Shown here: positions 10,663-19,600 of the stretch, in pieces
How the letters are laid out: each line of letters starts with the position of its first letter
Position numbering within the stretch: the first letter of the stretch is position 1
Source of the DNA: Allolobophora icterica
Lineage: Eukaryota > Annelida > Clitellata > Crassiclitellata > Lumbricidae
Length of the DNA stretch: 64,000 nucleotides
Direction of reading: 5' to 3'
Assembly (NCBI GenBank): GCA_963556255.1
Contig: OY744615.1
Coordinates: 6,686,217-6,750,216, forward strand
Position numbers and translations under genes: made by a program
The notes under the pieces: model-generated
Databases searched by the model: none
Seen by the model: only the letters and a program-made list of their open reading frames with translations
What the model was told of the DNA's origin: nothing

Positions 10663-13600
10663 ATGGAGAAACTAAGTGCTGAAAGACAAGCAGATATTAA
10701 GAAGATGTCTACTGAAAGGCTAAAACAGCGTTTGTTGAAAGCCGGTTTTAAAGAAGAACAATTAGAAGGTATGTCACGTGGTGACATGATACAGGAACTC
10801 GCTGAAGTGTGGGTGAAAGAAGAAGTAGAAGAAGGTGCAGTTGGCGGTGCCGTAGAAAAGGTTATTGAAAAACCTCCTGCGCCTATGTCTATGGAGATGT
10901 TGATGCAGTGGATGATGATGAAAGAAGATAGAGAGGAGAAACGCAGACAGGAAGAGAAAGAGCTGAGACAAGAAGCAGAACGTGTAAGACAAGACGAATT
11001 GCGCTTGCAGAGAGAGAAAGAAGAGAAAGCAGAACGTCTGCAGAGAGAGAAAGAAGAGAAAGCAGAACGTCTGCAGAGAGAGAAAGAAGAGAAAGCAGAA
11101 CGTTTGCAAAGAGAGAAAGAAGAGAAAGCGGAACTTGCAAGGCAAGAGCAAAGAGAGAGAGAAGATAAAGCAGAACAAGTGCGTAAGGCAGAACTTGAAT
11201 TGCAAAAGAATCAGTTTGAGATTCAGTTAGAACAGTTGAAAAGAGATAGGGAAGATGCTGAAAGAAGAAGATTGGAGCAGATGATTGAATTTGAAAAAGC
11301 TAGAAAAAGTGATGAAGAGGTTCGTCAGCAACAGATTGAAGCAAAGAGAATGCGTGAAGAAGAAAAAGAAAAAGCGCGAACGTTAGAGTTAGAACGCGCA
11401 GAACAGATAAGACAAGAAGAACTCAAATTTCAGAAAGAAAGTTTGGAAAAGGCAGAGGCAGAAAGACAGGAACGTCTGAAACTGGAGAAATCAAAATTGA
11501 CATTGAAAGAAACGCAAATGAGAGAAGAACGGGAAGCAGAAAGAAGGAAGCAGCAAGAAAGTGAAACTTTGGTGTCAAAAATTAAGAAAATAGGTGATGC
11601 AATGAAGCATGTATTGCCTCAAATGCCAACTGATATGATGGAGGTGCCATTATATTTTGAAACAGTCGAGAACGCGTTTCGTAGTTTTGCTGTGGAAAAG
11701 CTGTTTTGGGTGAAATTATTACTACCATTGATGACGCCGAAAGCTCGAACCGTTCTGAATAGATTGTCATTCGATGATCTAGACAATTATGATAGAGTCA
11801 AGCAGCACTTATTAAAAGAATTTAAATTGACTTCGAGAGAATACAGAGCCAGATTTGTGGATGCTAGGAAGACAACAGAAGAGACTTATACGATGTTTAC
11901 GGCAAGACTGAAGAACTTGCTAAACTATTACGTGAGAAGTCGAAACGTGAACAGAGAGTATGATACGCTCTTTGATTTGCTGGTAGCGGATAAGCTAAAA
12001 GAATGTTTACCGCCAGGTCCACTACAGTTTGTATTGTCGAAGGAAGGAACTGACTGTCTCCAAGCTAGTGCAGTGGCAGACCTAGCAGACATTCATGTAA
12101 ACAATCGAATTGGATTTGCGATCCCAAATATAAACAGTTATCCTTCTCAACGTTCCGTAAACGAAAGCCAGAGTGGAAAATGGAAAAGTAATCCAGGAAC
12201 AGGGAATCAGTTTATTGGTAAAGAAGTCAAGGCTAATGTCCCTGTACCCAATGAGACCAGAGAAGTGGCGTTTGGTCGTCAGGGATTTAACAAATCGTCA
12301 GCGCCGTTTGCCAAGAGGGAAGGCAACACATCGTTTACGCAGTATAAGAGATATGAAGGAAATGAACAACGAGGCATGGTTGTGAAGCGTTGTCACAACT
12401 GTGGTTCAGACAAACATTTGGTTAAATTTTGTCCAGTTCCAGTGGCAGCAACTAGTTCTAGCAGAAATCAAGAACACACAAGGGTGAATTTGATTCAAGT
12501 GGTTAGTGATACAGATAATCAAACCGCGAGTCAAGAAAACCAAGAGACTGAAGTAAAGTCAGTAATGAAATGTGGTATTCAAAAAGAAATTCTATTGGAT
12601 GCTGAAATTCAGAGAGAAGTCATAGGAAAAGATGACAGTCGAATATTGAAGAAATCGTTCTTGCAATATGTCGAGGTTGAAATTCGTGCAGTAGACGGTA
12701 AAGAGCCAGTGAAAGTCAAAGCACTGAGCGACTCGGGTGCAGAAATTCCGGTGATTAGTGAAGAATTACTGGAAGGCATGAAGGTGGAACAAATTGGAAA
12801 AGTGAATTTGCAATGTGTGGCAGGAGATGCCATTCCTGCGAAGTTAGTGAAAGTCGATGTTAGACTGTGTGATAGTGACGTGGAAGAAGAAGGATTTCCG
12901 CGTAAAATCCAGTGTTCACTTACACCTTATGTCACCTTGATGTGTGCTAGTATTGCAAAGATGGGCAGTACAGAAAGATTCTTGTTGCATCCAGAGATAA
13001 TTACCGAATTAAAAGCCGTACCACAGATGAAAATTAAAACGATACAAGGAGATGTGAGTGTACGAGCAAATGTAATGACGAGAGCGCAGAGTCGGAAACA
13101 GGAAATGGTAGATGTGGATGAGAAGAGTGAAACTGAAAGTTCAAGTGATGAGGAAAACGAAAGTAATGAGCAACGAAGCTTATCGCGAGATGGTGTAATA
13201 GCAGAGATGAACGAGCAAGAGATGGCTGCATGCGAGAATGGCACATTAAATGAAACTGAAGAAGACAATGAATGTGATGTGGGGATAGGAGACTTGTATA
13301 GAGATGAAGAGATGGATGAAGAACAAAAGGTGCAGATTGCCGATTCGAAGAAGTTCGAAGAGCAACAGAGAAAGGATGAATCGTTGAAGCCGTGGTGGAA
13401 GTTAGCACAAGAGAAAGAATCTGAATTCTGTGTGATCAACGGTTTATTGCATAAGAAATATCAGATATTAGACCAGACGATATATCAACTAGTGTTACCA
13501 AAAGAGAGACGAATAAAAGTGATGGAATTGGCGCATGAATCGGTATTTGGAGGACATCTAGGAGAAGAGAAAACAAGAGAACGAATAAAGTTGTCTTTTG

Positions 13601-14040
13601 TATGGCCAAAGATGAGAAGAGACATTGTGAAATTTTGTAAGTCTTGTGAGAAGTGTCAATTAAAGGCAAGGAGTCTGGTGATGGATAGAGTGCCTATCAC
13701 TCCGGTCTCAAGAGAAGAGGTCGCCTTCAGGAGAATGACAATGGACCTAATAGACAACCCGAGGAAATGGCACAAGATAATTCCTTTTCACGAAAAGCAT
13801 TTGAAAGAACTCAAAGAAAATACGGAGAAAGCATTATTGTTTGCAGAATCTTACTCTCAAGAAAAGCAGTTGCAATACACAAATCAGTATAACAAGAGAG
13901 CAAGACACAAAGGAATTTGCAGCATATCGAATTCCTTTGATTTATCGAGCAGAAGTGGAACGTCAGATCAAAGAAATGTTAAAAACAAACATTATCAAAC
14001 CATCATCGAGCAGAATGGCAAGCCCTTTGGTAATTGTTAA
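10663..14040 (+). CDS. Gag-protease-integrase remnant polyprotein
   Basis: The ATG at 10663 opens an N-terminus (MEKLSAERQADIKKM) related to that of the 43.6-kb element. Then come a long Glu/Arg coiled coil with four near-identical copies of QREKEEKAERL (nt about 11010-11130), a capsid region (about 11600-12100), a zinc knuckle CHNCGSDKHLVKFC (near 12390) and an aspartic protease with LSDSGAEIPVI (near 12724). An integrase HHCC zinc domain follows (about 13520-13680, HESVFGGH...CKSCEKC). The D,D,E catalytic core is missing: the frame jumps from TMDLI to DNPRKWHK, the region after the core. Near 13910 the frame runs into the RT coding region out of frame and ends at TAA. Domain order and defects are seen directly. 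Confidence 0.88.
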   Translation: MEKLSAERQADIKKMSTERLKQRLLKAGFKEEQLEGMSRGDMIQELAEVWVKEEVEEGAVGGAVEKVIEKPPAPMSMEMLMQWMMMKEDREEKRRQEEKELRQEAERVRQDELRLQREKEEKAERLQREKEEKAERLQREKEEKAERLQREKEEKAELARQEQREREDKAEQVRKAELELQKNQFEIQLEQLKRDREDAERRRLEQMIEFEKARKSDEEVRQQQIEAKRMREEEKEKARTLELERAEQIRQEELKFQKESLEKAEAERQERLKLEKSKLTLKETQMREEREAERRKQQESETLVSKIKKIGDAMKHVLPQMPTDMMEVPLYFETVENAFRSFAVEKLFWVKLLLPLMTPKARTVLNRLSFDDLDNYDRVKQHLLKEFKLTSREYRARFVDARKTTEETYTMFTARLKNLLNYYVRSRNVNREYDTLFDLLVADKLKECLPPGPLQFVLSKEGTDCLQASAVADLADIHVNNRIGFAIPNINSYPSQRSVNESQSGKWKSNPGTGNQFIGKEVKANVPVPNETREVAFGRQGFNKSSAPFAKREGNTSFTQYKRYEGNEQRGMVVKRCHNCGSDKHLVKFCPVPVAATSSSRNQEHTRVNLIQVVSDTDNQTASQENQETEVKSVMKCGIQKEILLDAEIQREVIGKDDSRILKKSFLQYVEVEIRAVDGKEPVKVKALSDSGAEIPVISEELLEGMKVEQIGKVNLQCVAGDAIPAKLVKVDVRLCDSDVEEEGFPRKIQCSLTPYVTLMCASIAKMGSTERFLLHPEIITELKAVPQMKIKTIQGDVSVRANVMTRAQSRKQEMVDVDEKSETESSSDEENESNEQRSLSRDGVIAEMNEQEMAACENGTLNETEEDNECDVGIGDLYRDEEMDEEQKVQIADSKKFEEQQRKDESLKPWWKLAQEKESEFCVINGLLHKKYQILDQTIYQLVLPKERRIKVMELAHESVFGGHLGEEKTRERIKLSFVWPKMRRDIVKFCKSCEKCQLKARSLVMDRVPITPVSREEVAFRRMTMDLIDNPRKWHKIIPFHEKHLKELKENTEKALLFAESYSQEKQLQYTNQYNKRARHKGICSISNSFDLSSRSGTSDQRNVKNKHYQTIIEQNGKPFGNC

Positions 14041-14521
14041 AAAGAAAGACGGATCTTTAAGACTTGCCTGTGACTACAGATACATTAACTCATTCACAGT
14101 GGATTGTAAATATCCGATGCCGATTGTCAGAGACGTTTTGAACAAAGTTGGAAAGTCTAATGTGATTTCTATTTTGGACTGTCGAAGTGCTTATTGGACT
14201 TGTCCTGTAAAACAATCTGATCAATGGAAGACAGCTTTTGTAACACATAATGGACTGTATGAATTTACTCGTGTTCCTTTTGGAATGATAAATTCAGGCC
14301 GAACTTTTGTTAAGGCGATAAATTTAGTTTTACAGCCTATAAGTGACTTTGCAGAACCGTATGTTGATGACATTGCTGTGCATTCTGACAATTGGAAAAT
14401 TCATTTACAGCAGTTAGATGCATTTTTGATGCAAATGAGATTGCATAACGTTACCTTAAATTTGAAAAAATGCATATTTGGTAAGTCTGAATCGGTCATG
14501 TGGTTGGGTCTGGTAAGATAA
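13910..14521 (+). pseudogene. Reverse transcriptase, frameshifted
   Basis: This frame carries the gypsy RT: VKKKDGSLRLACDYRYIN, motif A ILDCRSAYW, the RVPFGMINS block and the catalytic YVDDIAVHS (near 14360). It overlaps the end of the Gag-IN frame in a different phase and has no start of its own. The junction with integrase C-terminal sequence near 13910 marks a deletion. The frame stops in what should be the GHVVGSGKIK connection region because of a small indel, and the next frame resumes there. Confidence 0.88.
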
Positions 14522-15153
14522 AGATGAATCCAGACAGAATTGAAAGTTTGACTAATTTGAAGATCCCAGAAACTAAGAAGCAAGTTAAGCAACTGCTTGG
14601 ATTTTTTAATTATTACAGACAGTTTATTAAGGACTTTGCACAGATTGCGAAACCTTTATCTGATTTAACTAGTAAACGTGTTTCTGATAAGATTGATTGG
14701 ACTGTTGAACATCAGCAAGCATTTGATTTACTTAAAGAGGCTGTGCGATCCAAAGTAGTGTTATATGTTTTTGAAGTGGGAAAACCATTCAATTTGTACT
14801 GCGATAGTAGTGACTTTGCAGTCGGTGCTGTTTTAACACAGATGGACGACAAGGGAATAGAACGCTCTGTGTCATTTATCAGTCAGAAATTAACTGATAC
14901 CCAGAAGAGATGGGCTACTGTGGAAAAGGAAGCCTATGCTATTGTTTGGGCTTTAAACAAGTTAAAAGAAATTATAATTGGATCAAAAATTTTCATTTTT
15001 ACTGATCACAATCCTCTTACATACTTGACTGAGTCAATGTCTAAGTCTGCTAAACTTGTGCGTTGGGCGTTAGCCTTACAAACTTTTGATGTTGAGGTGA
15101 AGTACAAGAAGGGCAGATTGAATGTTATTGCTGATTGTTTGTCAAGGTTATAA
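14512..15153 (+). pseudogene. RT connection and RNase H domain, frameshifted
   Basis: This frame continues the polyprotein: KQLLGFFNYYRQFIKDFA, the RNase H start YCDSSDFAVGAVLTQ, VEKEAYAIVWALNKLKE, the FTDHNPLTYL strand and the terminal NVIADCLSRL motif. All catalytic acidic positions that I can place are present. It is separated from the RT frame only by an indel near 14495, so the break may be young. The TAA stop is followed by about 100 bp up to the polypurine tract. Confidence 0.88.
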
Positions 15154-15250
15154 GTAATCGTAAGACTGTTTATTAATTAGTTAGATATATATATGTTTCA
15201 TGTATTTTGGTAATTTCGCAAATTTTGAAATTTAATTTGCTCAATTCCAG

Positions 15251-15267
15251 AAAAAGGAAGGAGGTAA
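15251..15267 (+). promoter_or_regulatory. Polypurine tract
   Basis: AAAAAGGAAGGAGGTAA lies immediately before the TGTGAAC that opens the 3' LTR. Confidence 0.8.
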
Positions 15268-15744
15268 TGTGAACTGAGTTTTGTGTACAGTCTTGCAGTG
15301 CGAGATGTTAGCGTATATATTTAGTGCGCTTACTTTAGTTTCACGTGTATATGTATATATGATAGATGTATAACGTATAGTTTTAGTGACACGCGCGGCC
15401 GGCCGATATCGGCAGCGGCGCGCTATATGTATATTATTAGAGTTCGTTTATGCGCACAGAAGACAGGTGTGTCAAGGGGCGCGAAGAATTATGCTGACTA
15501 GAGAAGTTTGAATTCGAGTGTGTTCGCTGTAGTAGTGTGGCTGACTAGTCGAGTTGTAATCGAATTGAGTTCTGTCTGTTTGTTTCTTATTAAACTGAAA
15601 AGATATTAAACTGTGTTGCTGATTAGTTCAGGTTATACTTATACGTAGAATTAGTGTTCAAAAGGTGAACGTTAAATAGGCGTTAAGTACGAAGAGAACA
15701 AGGATTTAATCAGAAGGATTGTCAACGGAAGGATTGGGTTGACA
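15268..15744 (+). repeat. 3' LTR (477 bp)
   Basis: It has the same length as the 5' LTR and reads identically on inspection. It ends TTGACA followed by the TCCAT target duplication. Confidence 0.95.
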
Positions 15745-15894
15745 TCCATATTTCAGTGTCTTGTGCGGCAGGTATAAACGTTCCTTGCCAGCAGAGAGTA
15801 GTTGGAGAAGCAACCGAGTAACCAATAGCTAAAACACAGAGGCTCTCACAGGCAAGTTTTATCTATAATTGACTCTATATTTTGTTCATAGTTC

Positions 15895-16315
15895 AATCGT
15901 TGCCTCACTCGCTCACTCGCTCACTCACTCGCTCACTCACTCACCCGCTCACTCACTCATCTTTCATAGCAGAAGTCGTTGCTGTTTGTTCTGGGCAACG
16001 ACCTGCACGGAAAACTTTTATTTTTATTTTACCATAATTAACTGTAAAGTTTCGGATGTATTGGGCGGTTCAATGCTTAGGCAACGATTGACGAACAGTT
16101 CTGCTGTAACCACGTTACTAATTCATCGGTCACTATATGGTTAGTTTCTTGTTATATGCTATAGATGACAGATTATTTAAGCACTAAATGACTCATTCAC
16201 TTAATGACTCACGCACTCGCTCATGCACTCACGCACTCAATCATTTGCTGATCGATTGGCTGACTGACTGAGTGCTTAGCCTACTTACTGACTTACTTAA
16301 TTACTCAAAATACGT
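15895..16315 (+). repeat. CTCA/CTGA-rich degenerate repeats around a short unique stretch
   Basis: Tracts of CACTCGCT/CACTCACT (15897-15960) and of ACTCACG/GACTGACT (16185-16310) frame a unique segment with no recognised gene. This is the upstream region of gene A. I found no clear TATA box. Confidence 0.6.
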
Positions 16316-16344
16316 TAACTGTCGAATTCATATATGAAGTAGGA

Positions 16345-16639
16345 ATGGATGCCGAAGGAAACCAATCGACAGAAGAGATTGTAAATGCGTTACTTGAAAA
16401 GCACATAGAATTTTTAGAAGAACGCATTGATCCAGATTCTGGACTGCTCGATAAACTACTTGCAAGTGGAACTCTTTCCTGGAAAGAAATTTCTAAAATC
16501 AAGGACAGGAGTCCTTCGCATGAGAGAAACTCTCAGCTGTTGGAATACATTTTGAAGAATCACGAAGGCAATCGTCTTGTTTCGTCTCTTCAAGATGCAG
16601 AGCAAATGCACATCGCAAACTACTTGGTTGCAGATGCAG
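16345..16639 (+). other. Gene A exon 1 (first CARD)
   Basis: It runs from an ATG to the donor GCAG|GTAATC. If the intron is retained, the frame stays open to a stop at 16828, which could give a short CARD-only product of 161 aa. Confidence 0.7.
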
Positions 16640-19600
16640 GTAATCCTTGTCGTAATGCTTGTAATCTTAAGAATTCTACAGCGCCAAAGAAACATACTGG
16701 CGGATCCAGGTTTTTCAGCGTTGCTTCATCAGAACACAGTCGAAAGAGGAATCTAAGGTCAGGTTTGGTTCCCGATCAAGATTCAAGGATCAGGCAGAAG
16801 ACCGCCACGGTCGATGGTATCCTATCATAAGGGCGACTTCGAAAGGGCGACCATCAAAAGGGCGCTTTCAAAAAGGCGCCGCTCATAAAGGCGTGTGTTG
16901 AAAAGGGCGCCGATCAAAAGAGCGCGCTATTAAAAGGGCGACAATCGAAAAGGCGAACAATAGGTTTAAGTTCTGTTCTTCAAACGTAAGTCCTACGTAA
17001 TTTCATTGATATTTCCACAGTTATTACTACTGTATTTAGAGATATTAATTACAATAACAACGTCTGTTTTCAAATGTTGTCATAGTATCATCTTTTGTAT
17101 GACAGCGGGACTTACACTTAGCTGTACGATATTCAGTACGCGCCTTTATGAGCGGCGCCTTTTTGAACGCGCCCTTTTGATGGTCGCCCTTTAGAAGTCG
17201 CCCTTATGATAGTAAATCGCGGTCGACTATGCTTAGAAGAAGAGCAGCTGTAGAGGTAAGGGGAAGGTGATGAATCAGGATATGCTATGTGGAGTTTTCA
17301 GATTTTACGAAAAACCCTTTGAAGACATTACACGAGGAGAAGTGATCATGAATTGCTAAAATGTGTCAGATACGAGTGAAAATGCATTGGTAGCAACCAG
17401 ATAAAGTAAATAATTTTCAATAACTTCAAAAGGAAGTGTTTTTAGTTATTAGGGTACAATTCAACAGCTTTTATGTATCGTGCATTCAGCGGACATAAGA
17501 CATGCATTTAGAACAGACAACAGCTGAACATAATCATCACAGGATGGTCTAGGATTTGAAGTCTAAGGGGGTCGAAGTCTAAGCAATAAGTTGATATTAT
17601 TGATATTATTCTGCCTAATTGCCCAAATGAATATGCTTGCGTACGTTACTCGTAGGATGTGGGAGAGGTGTCACTTGTTTGTCACCTAGCTTATCCCGAC
17701 TGTTATTATTAAACTGTCAGGCAGCTCAACAATGAGTCCGACACTGCCTGGCTGCCTGTCCCATGGATTCGGGGCGGGGTGCGTCAAGCTTACATACGCA
17801 GGTGGAGCTGTAAAAATAGTACACGTGCGTACATGGAGGGGGCCATTTTTTCGGATTTCCGCGTACATATTAAATGGGTGTATTGTCCACAAAGTTATGA
17901 ATTTATTTTTTAAAGCAAACTCTATGGCCTGATAAACAAACTTTATTATATCATTACAACTAACTCGGAAATATATTTAGACACCAAGCATCAATAATTA
18001 TAATTGAAGCAATCACTATTGTTATTTCAGAATACAAGTGTGAATTTGGTGGAGAATGGCCGTTAACAGCAAATGAAATTTCAATTCTGGACACCAACCG
18101 GGAAAGTTTAGCTGATCTGTTGGAACTGAGCGAGCTACTTGGTCGTCTTTTTTCAATAAAGGTCATTAACAGAAGACAAATGGATTCGATTTCTTCAAAG
18201 CCAACTTCGCATGAAAAAACTGAAAGGCTGCTGGAGATTCTGCGTAGACGCAGCTTAACCGACTACAAGCAGACGATCATCTGCCTTCATCAGACAAAGC
18301 AAAGCCATATCGCTGAGATTTTCGATAAAGGTGGAGGTAAGGATGAATTCTTTCTTTCCATTCCTCCTTCACTCACTCTTAAAGTACCGGTAGTTGGGGA
18401 GTTATTGTAGGGCCTACTGCAACAGGGGATTTACCTTGCGCTGCAACAACGCTTACTCACCAGCGAATGTGGCACTCGGATGTAAAACTAAACTGAACGT
18501 ATAACAATTGGTTCCAAGAAGAAACGCATAGGCTGGTGTATGGGCAATTGAGCACATAATACATACACAAACGCAATCACAAACACTTTTTGGTAACCCA
18601 AATATCTCGTTTTGACGGTAACGGTAAACATGGCGAATTAAACATAGAGAATTAGCGCAGGGATTGCTATGATGTTGTTTAAATGTTTAGAAATACATTT
18701 GCTAAAATGTAAAAAAATAAACCAAACTCCGGAAAACGACAAAGTCAACTGTCTTTGTTCTCTAAAAGGTTTTAGCTCGAGTGAAACTTTATTACGATTA
18801 TAGAATTCTTCAACAGCCAAAATGCTCTTTAGAACAAGTATTAAAGGGAAAACCGTCAGTTTTTGTATCGTTTTCCTAAAAGATAGTTTAAAAAGCCAGA
18901 AGAACAGAATGGTAGACGAGCGATAAAATGTAGTATTTCGACCTAAATTATTCTTTATTAGACTGTAACTGTTGTGTCTTTCAGCTCTTGTTAGAGTCCA
19001 CGTTGAACTCGGTGGTGATGAGGTTGAGCAAACGGAAGATGAAATAATCACAAGATTCAAAGCCGTTATACTCAGCAAACCAGCTGAAGAGAGAAGACGT
19101 ATAATGGCGGATATCCAGATAATTGCTGCTGATAAAGGACATAGTGTTGTTCTATATTTCTACTGCAAATCTTTGAACGATTTAGTTGAACTGCGTGAAA
19201 TGCAGATTTCCGGAGAGCTAAAGACCATGATTGAAAGGCTGTTCAGTCAGCTTCTTTCTCCTTTACAGTATGCTGAGGTTACAGCTGAAAATCTGAAGTC
19301 TGTCGTTGAATCAATTTTCACTCAGCTGCTACATCGTTTTCAGATTGCAAATCTCACGGTAAACTTATCAGAAAACGAGTACAAGAAATGCAGGTCAATC
19401 TTTCCAGGTATTAATGAAATCTTGAGTAGAACATATGCGTGCACACTTATGATTTTATAGCAGTTTTAAACAACCTTATACTTTCAAGATTATGGTCAAA
19501 TTTGATCAGATACAAGCCTATATTTCCGATTCTTTTTAAGATGCTGCAGTACACAGCATAGACAAATTTCCAATATTCATGAAAAGCCTATTGAATTGTG

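Larger units (their letters stand above)
9735..15744 (+). mobile_element. Gmr1-like Ty3/gypsy LTR retrotransposon, complete insertion, internally defective
   Basis: Two 477-bp LTRs bound the element, and a 5-bp target duplication TCCAT flanks it (9730-9734 and 15745-15749). The domain order is Gag - protease - integrase remnant - reverse transcriptase - RNase H. Integrase before RT is the Gmr1-like, copia-like order. The integrase catalytic core is deleted, and two frame breaks separate Gag-IN, RT and RNase H. The LTRs read identically by eye, so insertion is recent and was probably driven by proteins from another copy. Confidence 0.93.
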
